64,000 nt of DNA from Chloroflexota bacterium (GTDB lineage: Bacteria; Chloroflexota; JAHJIN01): contig JAHJIN010000345.1 of NCBI GenBank assembly GCA_018823415.1, positions 16,928 to 80,927 on the forward strand. Direction: 5' to 3'. Shown here in pieces: positions 1 to 9,262 of this stretch. Position 1 is the first letter of the stretch; the number at the start of each line of letters is the position of its first letter. A program made the translations under genes and the position numbers. The notes below the pieces were generated by a model. It was not told where the DNA came from, did no database searches, and saw only the letters and a list, made by a program, of their open reading frames with translations.

Positions 1-573
1 CACGGCGGCGTCGGGCCGGTAGCCCGAGGGTGCAGCCAGGGTGATGTGCGTCCCCAGCTTGGTGGCGGCAAACAGCAGCGAGTTGTACACGTTGTTGGCA
101 TCGCCAATGTAGGTGAGCTTGAGACCCTCCAACCGGCCCTTGTGCTCCAGGATGGTCTGAAAGTCACCCAGGGCCTGGCACGGGTGCGCATAGTCTGACA
201 GGCCGTTGATGACCGGCACGCCGGCCCACTGGGCCAGTTGTTCAATATCCTGGTGGCGAAACACTCGTGCCATGATCAGGTCCACATAGCGTGCCAGCAC
301 GCGGGCTACATCGGGTACGCTTTCGCGCTCGCCCAGCTTGATCTCGTTGGGCGACAGATATAGGGCCTCGCCGCCCAGTTGGAGCATGCCCACCTCAAAT
401 GATACGCGCGTGCGCAGCGATGGCTTCTGAAAGACCATGCCCAGGACCTTGTTCTGAAGCAGTGGGGGGTTGCCCCGAGCTTTTTGCTCGACCTTGAGGG
501 CGATGGCCCGGTCCAAAAGAGCCTGTAATTCGGCCGGCGTATAGTCAGCAATGGTGACAAAGTCTTTGTGCAC
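1..573 (-). CDS. argF: Ornithine carbamoyltransferase, N-terminal part (cut by window edge)
   Basis: Transfers the carbamoyl group of carbamoyl phosphate to ornithine, giving citrulline in arginine synthesis in the cytoplasm. The 191 visible codons show the carbamoyl-phosphate loop as FQKPSLRTR (usually F-E-K-x-S-T-R-T-R, so two changes in its first half) and the [11 protein letters not shown] motif that follows the first domain. The ornithine-binding half lies beyond base 1. The start is GTG at 573, with GGAGG at 581-585 and a 7-nt spacer; no ATG fits. The gene begins 17 nt after the stop of the VWA protein gene and is probably co-transcribed with it. An aspartate carbamoyltransferase is less likely because of the HPCQAL context. 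Confidence 0.93.
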   Translation of the reverse strand, partial: MHKDFVTIADYTPAELQALLDRAIALKVEQKARGNPPLLQNKVLGMVFQKPSLRTRVSFEVGMLQLGGEALYLSPNEIKLGERESVPDVARVLARYVDLIMARVFRHQDIEQLAQWAGVPVINGLSDYAHPCQALGDFQTILEHKGRLEGLKLTYIGDANNVYNSLLFAATKLGTHITLAAPSGYRPDAAV

Positions 574-590
574 GTGAGAACCTCCAATAG

Positions 591-2351
591 TTATGGTGAT
601 AAATACTGCTTGTTGCTGGATTCATGTATGTTGCCGGCGACCAATTCCACGGTGATAGTGTGCTCGGCGTGGTCTGCCGGATGCAAAGAATCGAACGTGA
701 TGCGATATTGGTCCTGCAACTGGCCGCGCGTTTGCTGGTACAGGGCATCAAGCTCGTTGGGCGTGGGCGCATAGAGATAGCGACCACCGCTATCGGCCGC
801 GATGCGTTCCAGGATCTCGGGGGTGAACTGGGCACCCTGGAGGCCGATGGCATAGACCGGCACGTTGGTGGATCGCGCCAGGGCCATGCAACTGTCCAAC
901 TCGTATGTCGTGCTGGCCGTGTCGCAACCGTCCGTCAGGATAATGGCAGCGTGCCGGTTGGGTTGTGTGCTCAACAGGGTCGCGCTGGCGCCAACCACGT
1001 CAAACAAGGCCGTATCGCCATTGGCTTCCAAGCCCTCAATGGCCGCGATGATGCTGGTTTTGTCCGTGGTGAAATCGTGCACCACATGAACCTCGCCGCT
1101 AAATGCGACCAGACAGACCGAGTCCTGCGGGCTCAACTGGCGGACAAACTTGGCTGCCGCTTCTTTGGCCCTGTCCATCGGCTCGCCCTTCATGCTGCCA
1201 CTGACGTCGATGGCCATGACCAGGGACAGTGGATCCTGGGTCACGCTCACCCGTTTTGCACTAAAGGTAGATACCGGGCGACCATCCTGAAAGACGCGCA
1301 GATGCTCGCGCCCCACATTGCGAAATGGCCGGCCATCCTTGTCCAAAACACTCATATAAGTGATCACGGTGGGGAATTGGCCTACACTGATCTGGTTAAT
1401 GATCAAAGTCAGCTTGGTATCGCGGGTCCATGGCACACTGACCGTAGGCGTCGGCGCGTTGACCAGCATATTGCTCACGGCCAACCCGGCACCGACAAAG
1501 GCCATCGCCGCGCAGAGAAACACAAAGGATACCACGGCATACGCGATGATCGGGTGGAAAAGCAATCCCCCAATCTGCATTTGTTTCTTCCGACGCAAGG
1601 CCGGGTCGCCTTTGGCACAACCGGCCAGGGCTTTGCGCATCTCGGCGGCAGTGCGATAACGGTCTTGTGGCGCCAGGGCCAGGGCTTTTAGCAGGACCTT
1701 TTCCAGTGGGCGAGAAATGACCGGATCCAGCCGGCGCGGCGGAACGAGAGGGTCCTGCACTTGCTGGCGTTCCTGGGGCGCGGGCGGGGCGAATCCCAGG
1801 AGCAGGCAGTAGAGCAGTGCGCCCACTGCATACACATCAGATGGCGGCCCTATATCCTGCGGGGCATGCTCGGGAGCGGCGAAATGGTTTGCCGACTCGT
1901 CGGCATCGGATTCGCTCCAACTACCACGCAGGGTGGGCAGCAAGAGACTGCCGTCGGCGGCGAATTGTATGTCGGCCAGGCGCATGGGTTTATAGCGCAG
2001 GTGAATGACCGGCGGTTTGTGCTCGTGCCAGGCCTTCAGGTTGGTACAGATCTGGATGCCCCAGCGGATCACCCACTTTTCTTGGATGTTGCCGGCGGCC
2101 GATTGCAACAGGGCCAGGTCCTGGCCCTCGACACCGGTGATCACATAGTCACGTTCGCCCTCGCGAAAATAGGCCAGGAGTTGGGGCGGGCGCCGGGTGA
2201 CGTTGATGCGCGGCTCGGCTTCCCAGATAAAGCAGTACTCTTTGGTGTCCGGCATGTAGCCCAGATAGACAGTGCGCTGTGTGCCGTAACCAATGACATC
2301 TTTGATGCCATATTTATCATGCAGGATGGTACCGGGCGATAACAGTTTCAT
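591..2351 (-). CDS. Pseudokinase-VWA membrane protein
   Basis: 586 aa. Residues about 1-250 resemble a Ser/Thr protein kinase: a glycine-loop remnant ([11 protein letters not shown]), an APE-like AAPEH, and a [13 protein letters not shown] helix. The catalytic parts are gone: no VAIK lysine, HRD is replaced by HLR, and no DFG is seen. A membrane helix follows at about 266-298. The C-terminal von Willebrand A domain has an intact MIDAS (DVSGS) and the later TDG, so it can bind a metal. The kinase-like half should face the cytoplasm and the VWA domain the outside. Start: ATG 2351 with GGGGGGA 5 nt upstream; an in-frame GTG at 2369 has no ribosome site. It has its own promoter at the end of the upstream regulator gene. 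Function unknown; a sensor or adhesion adaptor is a guess. Confidence 0.82.
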   Translation of the reverse strand: MKLLSPGTILHDKYGIKDVIGYGTQRTVYLGYMPDTKEYCFIWEAEPRINVTRRPPQLLAYFREGERDYVITGVEGQDLALLQSAAGNIQEKWVIRWGIQICTNLKAWHEHKPPVIHLRYKPMRLADIQFAADGSLLLPTLRGSWSESDADESANHFAAPEHAPQDIGPPSDVYAVGALLYCLLLGFAPPAPQERQQVQDPLVPPRRLDPVISRPLEKVLLKALALAPQDRYRTAAEMRKALAGCAKGDPALRRKKQMQIGGLLFHPIIAYAVVSFVFLCAAMAFVGAGLAVSNMLVNAPTPTVSVPWTRDTKLTLIINQISVGQFPTVITYMSVLDKDGRPFRNVGREHLRVFQDGRPVSTFSAKRVSVTQDPLSLVMAIDVSGSMKGEPMDRAKEAAAKFVRQLSPQDSVCLVAFSGEVHVVHDFTTDKTSIIAAIEGLEANGDTALFDVVGASATLLSTQPNRHAAIILTDGCDTASTTYELDSCMALARSTNVPVYAIGLQGAQFTPEILERIAADSGGRYLYAPTPNELDALYQQTRGQLQDQYRITFDSLHPADHAEHTITVELVAGNIHESSNKQYLSP

Positions 2352-2398
2352 GCTCGTCCCCCCAGCCACACCGGCAAGAAACGCGGTACAACCACCTG

Positions 2399-2427
2399 AT
2401 TATACGTGAAAGTCAGGGCCTTGTCCA
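2399..2427 (-). promoter_or_regulatory. Promoter of the pseudokinase-VWA gene
   Basis: On the minus strand TGGACA (2422-2427), 17 bp, TATAAT (2399-2404). The -10 hexamer contains the TAA stop codon of the upstream regulator gene (GTA-TAA). Confidence 0.6.
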
Positions 2428-5400
2428 GCCGCGATCCGGCGGTACAGGGCGGCAGTTTCGGGCGACGGGGCCACGCCCAGGTCATGCTGAAGGATGCGCT
2501 GGCATTCCTGGTACTGCTGCACGGCCTCGGCGCGTCGGCCGGCCTGGAAATAGGCCGCCATGAGCTGGCGGTGCGCCTCTTCACGGTAGGGATCGCGGGC
2601 CAGGATGGTCTGGTAGTGGCCGATGGCCGTGTCCAGGTGGCCCAGCCCGGCGTGATATGCTGCCAGGTGGGACCGGGTGTTCAGATACAGTTCGCGCAGC
2701 CGCTCGCGCTCGACAATTGCCCAGTCTTCATACGGGTCTTCGGCCAGATAATCGCCGGCGTACAGGTCGATGGCCTCTTGCCAGGCCTGTTCGTCGCTCG
2801 ACTGGGCCAATTGCCCAAACGTGTCGGCGTCCAGGTCATAATGGCTGTGCCGGTTGAACCAGTATAGGCTCTCCTGGGTGTGGAGGTAATGCGAGGCCGC
2901 GCCGGCATAGAGATAGGGCTCCAGCACCCGGCGCAGCGCCGACAGGGTGACGTTAAAGTTGTTGATGGCCGATTCGGGTGGCATTTCCGACCACAGGGCT
3001 TCCAGGATTTCGTCGCGGGGGATGCGCCGGTGGCGGTTGGTAATGAGAAACTTGAACAACCCCTTGACCTTGGCTCGCTTCCACTGGTCGTCGCCAATAA
3101 ACTCGTCGCCGCGATAGACGCCAAATTCGCCCAGGGTGATGATGCGCAGCAATGGCTTGGCGCTGGTGGCGATGCGGGCCAGTGCCTCTTGCACGGCTTG
3201 ACGCACGGCCGGGGAAGGGTCCTGGCGCAGCCGGGCCAGGGCGGGCACGGCGCGTTCGTCGCCCAGGGCGCCCAGCGCCTGAGCGGCCTGCTCGCGCACT
3301 GCCGGGTCCTCATCTTGCAGCAGTAACGCCAGGTCTTCCTGCGCGCCCGGCTCCCGGCCGGTGAGGACCTGGCAGGCATAGGCCGGGTAGATGCGCCGGC
3401 GAATGGCAGTGAGCAACAAAGGGCGCACCCAATCGCGTTCCGCGCTCAGCACTGCATCGTGGTGGTATTGCGAGGCGATGGTCAGGGCCAGACCCAAGTG
3501 CCTAACGCTGGCCTCGGCATCGCCGTGCCGCTCGTACAGCACAGCCAGGGCCAGATGGATGCGTGTTTGCTCGTCTTTGTCACGCGCGCCCTGAAAGGTT
3601 TCCAGTGCTGTGCTGAGCAGGCTCACGGCCCGGTCCAGTTCGCCGGTTTCGACACACAGTGCGCCCAGCGTACTTTGAGCCAACGCCATGTTGTACGGAC
3701 TGTCCAGGCTGGCGCTCAGTTCCAGGGCTTCCTGACCAAAACGTTGGGCCTCGGGCAGCCGGCCCCAGCGGCGGTAGAGCGTGCAGAGGCCCAGCAGCAC
3801 GGCGGCAGTGCCGTATTCGTGGTGGAGCGTGCGAAAAGCGGCCAGGGCCTGGACATAATGCGCCTCGGCCGAGGCATAGTCCTGGCTGTCGCGAGCAATG
3901 TCACCGGCGATGAGCCACGCTTGAGCCTGGCTGCTAGGTAACCGGTAGCGCTCGGCAATGTCTGACAGGCGATCCAGGGCTTTTTGCGCGGCGTCAAACT
4001 CGCCCCGCACATTGTGCAGCCGGGCCACGTCGCCCAAGGTCTCGGCCAGGGCATAAGGATTGCCCAGGTCTTCTTGAATGCGCAGGGCCGCCTGAAACAT
4101 CTCCAGAGCACGGTGCAACTCGCCGCGATAGAGGTATTGGGCGCCCATGACGCCAAAGAGGTACGCGCGTATGGCCGTGGCCTCGTCGCCCACCTGCCGG
4201 CTCAGGAGCAGGGCCTCGGTGAGCAGGTCATCGGCCTCATCCAGCTCGCCCGTTTGCTGCAAGGCCTCGGCCAACTCGCTCAGGGCGCGCAGTCGAAAGG
4301 CCGGCTGGGCTGGGCACGCCAGCGCGGCGCGATAAAGCTCGCTGGCCGGCTCCAGGTCGCCGCGCGCGCGATGCACCGATGCGCTGTTTTGCAATGCTAG
4401 CCCCAGGCCCTCGCCGTCGTCGCGGGCCACAAACAACTTGCGAGCTGCCTCATAGTGCTTGAGCGCAGCGGCCCATGACTCTTGCAGCTCGGCCACTTCG
4501 CCAGCACGCAGGAGGAGCCACGGTGAGCTGGCGACCAGATCGGCCGGCAAAGCCGCCAGCCAGCGTCCCAGCGTATCCACGCGCCCGGCGCGCAGCATTT
4601 CTTCGGCCTGCTGCTGGATCAGTTCGGCGGCGGTAGCCCAATCCTGGGCCTGGAGGCTGTGCTCGATGGCCTCGTTGGGCTCGCCCAGGCGCAGCCATTC
4701 GCCGGCTGCGCGGTGGTGCAGGTTGCGCACGGCCGCCTCGCCGGTTTGGTGCAGCAATTGCCGCCGCAAAAAATCGCGGAACAGGGGATGATAGCGATAC
4801 CAGCGCCCCCGGGCGTCCAGGGTAAAGGTGAGTAGGTTGTTGCGTTCTAGCGCATCCAGCACCTGGGCGGCATTGTCGATCTCGAGCACATGGTTGCAGA
4901 GGGACACGCTCATCTGCCGCAAGATGGACGACCGGCGGGCAAAGTCCTTGAGTTCAGCCGGGTGACCATCTAGCACCTCTTCGGCCAAATAGTCGTACAG
5001 GTGCCGGGTAGTGCCGTCAAACTCGGCGATGGCATGGCTGGCGTGGGACAGGCCCCGGCGTGCGATGGCCTGCTGTACCAGTTGCAGGCTGGCAGCCCAA
5101 CCTTCGGTGCGGGTTTGGAGGAGCGCCAGATCGGACTCGGTGATGGGCAGGTCATAGATCTGGCGGAACAGGTGGGCGACTTCGGCCGGCGTAAAGCTCA
5201 GATCGTGCTCGTCAAACTCGACAATCTCACCGGCCACGCGCAGCCGGGCCAGGGTATCCAGTGGTGGTTCGCGCCGGGTGGACAGGATCAGGTGCAGGTT
5301 GGGCGGCAGGTAGCGGAGCAGCGTGTCTATGATGTCCATGACCGCCGTGCTCTGGTCTACCCGGTGCACATCGTCCAGCACCAGCACCGCTTGCGCCGGG

Positions 5401-5783
5401 ACTGCCTGTTCCATATCGTTGACCAGCATCGCCAGCACGGTTTCTTGGACCCGGCGGTCGTCGGCGGTGCTGCGTAACACGTGTTCGGCTTTGGCTGCAA
5501 AGGTGGGCAACAGCGGGGCCAGCGCGGCACTCAGATAAGACAGGAACACCCGGCGGTCGCGGTCGGTGGGATCCAGGCTGTACCAGAGGCCGTGCAGCGC
5601 GCCTTCGGACTGGATGTGTGCTATATAGGAGGCCAGAAGCACGGTCTTGCCGTACCCGGGGCCGGCGCACACTAGGACGCCCTTGCGGCGGGGCACTTCA
5701 GCTTGGAGCCGCTCCAGGAGCCGGGGGCGCTGGAGGATGGGCTGTTGGAAACAAGGCGGCGCGAGCTTGGTGCGCACAGTCAT
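2400..5783 (-). CDS. MalT-like AAA/BTAD transcriptional regulator with HEAT-like segment
   Basis: 1127 aa. N-terminal STAND-type NTPase: Walker A GPGYGKT at 41-47, Walker B VLVLDD near 133-138, then a winged-helix arm and a long TPR superhelix to about residue 800. Residues about 820-875 hold two HEAT/armadillo-like units (DPAVREQAAQALGALGD and a second). The C-terminus is an OmpR-type winged helix (about 878-970) plus a bacterial transcriptional activation (BTAD) domain, in place of the LuxR helix-turn-helix of MalT. Start: ATG 5783 with GGAG 6 nt upstream; the longer frame to 5936 has no ribosome site and overlaps miaA. It probably binds a ligand through the TPR part and activates transcription in an ATP-dependent way. 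Target and ligand are unknown. Confidence 0.88.
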   Translation of the reverse strand: MTVRTKLAPPCFQQPILQRPRLLERLQAEVPRRKGVLVCAGPGYGKTVLLASYIAHIQSEGALHGLWYSLDPTDRDRRVFLSYLSAALAPLLPTFAAKAEHVLRSTADDRRVQETVLAMLVNDMEQAVPAQAVLVLDDVHRVDQSTAVMDIIDTLLRYLPPNLHLILSTRREPPLDTLARLRVAGEIVEFDEHDLSFTPAEVAHLFRQIYDLPITESDLALLQTRTEGWAASLQLVQQAIARRGLSHASHAIAEFDGTTRHLYDYLAEEVLDGHPAELKDFARRSSILRQMSVSLCNHVLEIDNAAQVLDALERNNLLTFTLDARGRWYRYHPLFRDFLRRQLLHQTGEAAVRNLHHRAAGEWLRLGEPNEAIEHSLQAQDWATAAELIQQQAEEMLRAGRVDTLGRWLAALPADLVASSPWLLLRAGEVAELQESWAAALKHYEAARKLFVARDDGEGLGLALQNSASVHRARGDLEPASELYRAALACPAQPAFRLRALSELAEALQQTGELDEADDLLTEALLLSRQVGDEATAIRAYLFGVMGAQYLYRGELHRALEMFQAALRIQEDLGNPYALAETLGDVARLHNVRGEFDAAQKALDRLSDIAERYRLPSSQAQAWLIAGDIARDSQDYASAEAHYVQALAAFRTLHHEYGTAAVLLGLCTLYRRWGRLPEAQRFGQEALELSASLDSPYNMALAQSTLGALCVETGELDRAVSLLSTALETFQGARDKDEQTRIHLALAVLYERHGDAEASVRHLGLALTIASQYHHDAVLSAERDWVRPLLLTAIRRRIYPAYACQVLTGREPGAQEDLALLLQDEDPAVREQAAQALGALGDERAVPALARLRQDPSPAVRQAVQEALARIATSAKPLLRIITLGEFGVYRGDEFIGDDQWKRAKVKGLFKFLITNRHRRIPRDEILEALWSEMPPESAINNFNVTLSALRRVLEPYLYAGAASHYLHTQESLYWFNRHSHYDLDADTFGQLAQSSDEQAWQEAIDLYAGDYLAEDPYEDWAIVERERLRELYLNTRSHLAAYHAGLGHLDTAIGHYQTILARDPYREEAHRQLMAAYFQAGRRAEAVQQYQECQRILQHDLGVAPSPETAALYRRIAAGQGPDFHV

Positions 5784-5816
5784 GGGGCACTCCGATGGCG
5801 TTGGACGTTGGATGAC

Positions 5817-5845
5817 ATTATACCGGCCCGGAGGGCGGGGCGCAA
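5817..5845 (-). promoter_or_regulatory. Promoter of the BTAD regulator gene
   Basis: Minus strand TTGCGC (5840-5845), 17 bp, TATAAT (5817-5822), inside the 3' end of miaA. The TAA inside the -10 hexamer is the miaA stop codon. The predicted leader is about 27 nt. Confidence 0.6.
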
Positions 5846-6780
5846 GCCGGCCCGGCCAGCCAGTCTTGGGCCAGCGTGATGAGGTCGTCGTGTATGGTGG
5901 GTGCATCAGCCGGCTGCCAGAGGATCCGCGGATCATCGGGCTTGAACCAGTTGCGCTGGCGGCGGACCAGGTTGCGCGTCTCGCGCCGGATCAGCGCGAT
6001 GGCCTCGTCGCGCGTGACCTGCCCGCGCAGGTACAAGCCCACCTGCCGATAGCCCAACCCGCTCATGGCGGGCAGATCTAGGGAATAACCGCGCTCCACC
6101 AGGTCGCGCACTTCGTCAAATAGGCCCTGCTCCACCATGTGCTGGATTCGGGCGTCGATGCGGGCGTACAGGTCGGGCCGGGGTCGCGCCAGGCCCAGGA
6201 CGAGCGTGCGATAGGGTGGCGCCTGCTTGTGCTGCCAATCCGAGATGGGCCGGCCCGAGAGTTCATACACCTCTAGCGCCCGCACCACGCGCCGCACGTT
6301 GCGGGCGTCGATGCGGGCGGCGGCAGCCGGGTCTACCTGGGCGAGCCGGGCGTGCAGGGCCGTTGCGCCCTGGGTTTCTGCCTCAGCGAACAACCGCGCG
6401 CGCAGGACCGGGTCTGGCCCCACCCGGGGCACGGCCCAACCTTCGACCACGGCCCACACATATTGGCCGGTCCCGCCCACCAGCAGCGGCACGCGGCCCC
6501 GGGCGCCAATGTCAGCGATGGCGGCGTGCGCCAATGCCTGATAGTCCACCAGGCTAAAGGCCTGGTCTGGGGCCAGCACATCGATCAGGTGGTGGGGCAC
6601 CCGGGCCTGTTCCGCCGGCGATGGTTTGTCGGTGCCGATGTCCATGCCCCGATAGACCAGCCGGCTATCGGCCGAGACGATCTCGCCGGCCAGGGCCGCG
6701 GCCAGTTCCAGGGCCCGGGCGCTCTTGCCCACGGCCGTGGGGCCTACCAGGACGATCAGCGGCGGCGCTTGGCTTGTCAT
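5818..6780 (-). CDS. miaA: tRNA dimethylallyltransferase
   Basis: 320 aa. Adds a dimethylallyl group to the N6 of adenosine 37 in tRNAs that read codons starting with U. P-loop GPTAVGKS near residues 13-20, then the DSRLVYRGMDIGTDKP segment that binds tRNA and isopentenyl donor, and GGTGQYVWAVVEGW. Start ATG 6780: TATAAT ends 7 nt before it and no Shine-Dalgarno is visible, so the message is probably leaderless. An upstream in-frame ATG (6816) would lie in the -35 box. The gene lies between the rplL terminator and the regulator gene. Confidence 0.95.
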   Translation of the reverse strand: MTSQAPPLIVLVGPTAVGKSARALELAAALAGEIVSADSRLVYRGMDIGTDKPSPAEQARVPHHLIDVLAPDQAFSLVDYQALAHAAIADIGARGRVPLLVGGTGQYVWAVVEGWAVPRVGPDPVLRARLFAEAETQGATALHARLAQVDPAAAARIDARNVRRVVRALEVYELSGRPISDWQHKQAPPYRTLVLGLARPRPDLYARIDARIQHMVEQGLFDEVRDLVERGYSLDLPAMSGLGYRQVGLYLRGQVTRDEAIALIRRETRNLVRRQRNWFKPDDPRILWQPADAPTIHDDLITLAQDWLAGPACAPPSGPV

Positions 6781-6787
6781 GGCCGGT

Positions 6788-6816
6788 ATTATACCGCAGG
6801 GGGCCATGTCGTGCAA
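6788..6816 (-). promoter_or_regulatory. Promoter giving a leaderless miaA transcript
   Basis: Minus strand TTGCAC (6811-6816), 17 bp, TATAAT (6788-6793). Seven bases separate the hexamer from the ATG, so transcription should begin at or next to the start codon. Confidence 0.72.
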
Positions 6817-6830
6817 ACACCAGAAATGCG

Positions 6831-6862
6831 AAAAAGGTCACCGCTGGTGCTGGTGACCTTTT
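6831..6862 (-). terminator. Terminator after rplL
   Basis: Near-perfect stem (AAAGGTCACC with GGTGACCTTT) with a 9-nt loop, ending in a run of T on the minus strand. It closes the secE-to-rplL operon just before the miaA promoter. Confidence 0.8.
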
Positions 6863-6881
6863 GCTTGTTCTCCGCCTGAAA

Positions 6882-7262
6882 TTAGCGAATTTCGACCACA
6901 GCGCCCGAGGTTTCCAGGGCACTCTTGACCGCTTCGGCCTCTTCTTTGGGCAGACCCTCTTTGACTGCCGCGGGCACGCCTTCTACCAGGGCCTTGGCTT
7001 CCCGCAGGCCCAGAGTCGTCACCTCGCGCACAGCCTTGATGACCTGGATCTTGTTGGGGCCGGCGTCCGTCAGGTATACGTCAAACTCGGTCTTTTCCTC
7101 AGCCTCGACGGTCGGCTCGGAGCCGCCAGCGGCCGGCATGGCCATCGCCGCCATAGGCATGGCTGCGCTGACCCCGAACCGCTCTTCCAGGGCCTTGACC
7201 AGTTCGGATAGCTCCAACACGGTCATGTTTTCAATCGCTTGCATGATCTCGTCTTTTGTCAC
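6882..7262 (-). CDS. rplL: 50S ribosomal protein L7/L12
   Basis: 126 aa, the usual length. N-terminal dimerisation helices, an Ala/Met/Gly hinge at about 33-48, and a C-terminal factor-binding domain ([20 protein letters not shown], then [10 protein letters not shown]). It recruits EF-Tu, EF-G and IF2 to the ribosome stalk. Start GTG 7262 with AGGAGG 8 nt upstream. Last gene of the operon, 45 nt after rplJ. Confidence 0.97.
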   Translation of the reverse strand: MTKDEIMQAIENMTVLELSELVKALEERFGVSAAMPMAAMAMPAAGGSEPTVEAEEKTEFDVYLTDAGPNKIQVIKAVREVTTLGLREAKALVEGVPAAVKEGLPKEEAEAVKSALETSGAVVEIR

Positions 7263-7307
7263 GATGATGTCCTCCTATATTCTAGTTGATCACGGGCCAA
7301 ACAGCGC

Positions 7308-7865
7308 CTAGGCGCCTGCGCCCTCTTCTTCCATTTGTTTACGGCGGGCCTCGAGCACGTTCACCAGGCCACGCATGGTGCCGGCCAATACGCTGACCAG
7401 GCCACTGATGGGGGCCTGAATACCACCCACCACCTGGGCCAAGAGCACCTCGCGCGGCGGCAGGCTCGAGATACTCACCACATCATTGGGCGTGAGGAAC
7501 CGCCCCTCGTGAAAGCCACCCTTGATGGCGAACAAGGGTGTGGCCCGGGCAAACTCGACGAGCCGTTTGAACGGTTCTACCACGTCGTCGTAGCAAAAAG
7601 CCACGGCTGTGGGGCCGGTCAGGGCTGGCGTCGCGTCTGACAGCGGGTATTTGGCCTGAGACAGGGCCAGCTTGAACAAGGTATTCTTGACCACGTGGTA
7701 ATCACCGTCAACGTCTTGCAACTGGCGGCGCAACGTGGTAAGTTGCTCCATGTCCAGGCCCTCACTCAGGTTTTCGCTCTGATAGGCGGTCAGCACCGCC
7801 GCGTGACTGCGTTCCAGCTTGTCCACAAGCGTGCCGACGATGTGCTTTTTTTCTTCTGTGGGCAA
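7308..7865 (-). CDS. rplJ: 50S ribosomal protein L10
   Basis: 185 aa. Stalk base protein that anchors L7/L12 dimers on 23S rRNA. The N-terminal EEKKHIVGTLVDKLERSHAAVLTAYQ and the KNTLFKLAL segment are typical. Start is TTG at 7865, the only start in register with the excellent AGGAGG site (6-nt spacer). The L10 leader lies just upstream, so the gene is probably autoregulated by the L10-L12 complex. Confidence 0.96.
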   Translation of the reverse strand: MPTEEKKHIVGTLVDKLERSHAAVLTAYQSENLSEGLDMEQLTTLRRQLQDVDGDYHVVKNTLFKLALSQAKYPLSDATPALTGPTAVAFCYDDVVEPFKRLVEFARATPLFAIKGGFHEGRFLTPNDVVSISSLPPREVLLAQVVGGIQAPISGLVSVLAGTMRGLVNVLEARRKQMEEEGAGA

Positions 7866-7918
7866 TGTTCACCTCCTACCAATATCTGTTCTGGTTTTGC
7901 CAAAGCAAAACCCCCTGA

Positions 7919-8003
7919 CCATAGACCGGCAAGGGGGGTACAGTGCTATCCCACCTCGGCGGGGCTCATTAGGTGACGTAGCCGTCACGCCCGCTGTCTA
8001 TGG
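7919..8003 (-). promoter_or_regulatory. L10 leader RNA (ribosomal protein autoregulation)
   Basis: Between rplA and rplJ. On the minus strand a closing stem CCATAGAC / GTCTATGG encloses the conserved AGACAGCGGGCG and CCCGCCGAGGTG segments of the Rfam-type L10 leader. A separate hairpin (GGTTTTGC / GCAAAACC, 7893-7912) follows it before the rplJ ribosome site and could be the attenuating stem. Expected to bind L10-L12 and repress rplJ-rplL. Confidence 0.85.
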
Positions 8004-8033
8004 CGTGGTGTGTGAAATTGTCGGATGCGCGGG

Positions 8034-8750
8034 CTAGACCGAGGTCTGCAAAGCCAGCGCGGTGGGCAGGTCCAACCGGATCCCCGGCCCCATGGTCGTT
8101 GTGATCGTGAGTGTCTTGACAAACATGCCCTTGACGCCGGTGGGCCTGGCTGCCAACATCGTCTCGACCAGGGCACTCAGATTCCCCAACAACTGCTCGT
8201 CGGTAAAGCTGATCTTGCCGATGGGGACGTGCACATTGCTGGTGCGGTCCACCCGGAACTCGACGCGGCCCATACGGGCTTCTTTGATCGCCAGGGGCAG
8301 ATCCTCAGCCTTGACGATGGTGCCAGATTTGGGGTTGGGCATCAGGCCACGCCGGCCCAGGATGCGTCCCAGGCGGCCCACCTTACCCATGACGTCAGGG
8401 GTGGCAATCGACACTTCCCAGTCCACCCAGCCGCCTTCGATCTGCTTGATCAGTTCGTCGTCAGCGACATAATCGGCGCCGGCCTCTTCGGCGATCTTGA
8501 GGCCTTCGCCCTGGGTAAAGACCAGCACCCGCACCTGCTTGCCGGTGCCATAGGGGAGCATGGCCACGCCACGCACCTGCTGATCGGCGTGACGTGGGTC
8601 CACGTTCAAACGCCAGTGCGTGTCTACGGTCTCGTCAAACTTGGCAAAGGCCATCTCGTGCAACAGCTTGATCGCTTCGACCGGCTCGTAGGTTTGGTCG
8701 CGATCAAGTTGACTGTCAGCTTGACGATAGTTTTTTCCTCGTTTCGGCAT
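8034..8750 (-). CDS. rplA: 50S ribosomal protein L1
   Basis: 238 aa. L1-stalk protein that helps release deacylated tRNA from the E site. Conserved MPKRGKNYR start, GTGKQVRVLVF, and MPNPKSGT core motif. Start ATG 8750 with GGAGG 5 nt before it; 14 extra upstream codons in frame have no site. Follows rplK and precedes the L10 leader. Confidence 0.97.
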   Translation of the reverse strand: MPKRGKNYRQADSQLDRDQTYEPVEAIKLLHEMAFAKFDETVDTHWRLNVDPRHADQQVRGVAMLPYGTGKQVRVLVFTQGEGLKIAEEAGADYVADDELIKQIEGGWVDWEVSIATPDVMGKVGRLGRILGRRGLMPNPKSGTIVKAEDLPLAIKEARMGRVEFRVDRTSNVHVPIGKISFTDEQLLGNLSALVETMLAARPTGVKGMFVKTLTITTTMGPGIRLDLPTALALQTSV

Positions 8751-8809
8751 AGGTTCCTCCTGTGGTTCTAGCGGGATGCTCATCCCTCCCACTGTTTTTC
8801 GACTGTGGC

Positions 8810-9232
8810 CTAGGCCACCTGGATGCCCATCTGACGGGCTGTACCTTCGATGATACGTTCGGCTGCTTCAATGTCTCGGGCGTTCAGGTCGGGCAGCTTG
8901 GTCTGGGCGATCTCGCGCAATTGGGCACGGGTGATGGTGCCGACCGAGTCTAGGTTGGGCTGGGCCGAACCACGTTCCACGCCGGCGGCCCGGCGCAACA
9001 GATCTGCGGCGGGGGGGGTCTTGGTTACAAAGCTAAACGAGCGATCTTCATAGACCGTGATCTCGACGGGGATAATGTTCCCCATTTGCTTGCGCGTGCG
9101 CTCGTTGTATTCTTTGACAAAGCCCATGATGTTCACGCCGTGCTGGCCCAGGGCCGGGCCGACCGGGGGGGCCGGCGTGGCTTTGCCGGCTTCGATTTGC
9201 AGTTTGAGTTTGGTTTTGACTCGCTTGGCCAT
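8810..9232 (-). CDS. rplK: 50S ribosomal protein L11
   Basis: 140 aa, the usual length. Binds the GTPase-associated centre of 23S rRNA. The N-terminal [19 protein letters not shown] motif (proline-rich switch) and the C-terminal RNA-binding domain are complete. Start ATG 9232 with GGAGG 4 nt upstream. Lies between nusG and rplA as in most bacteria. Confidence 0.97.
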   Translation of the reverse strand: MAKRVKTKLKLQIEAGKATPAPPVGPALGQHGVNIMGFVKEYNERTRKQMGNIIPVEITVYEDRSFSFVTKTPPAADLLRRAAGVERGSAQPNLDSVGTITRAQLREIAQTKLPDLNARDIEAAERIIEGTARQMGIQVA

Positions 9233-9262
9233 TGTTCCTCCACAGGCCGGGCACAGGCCCGG

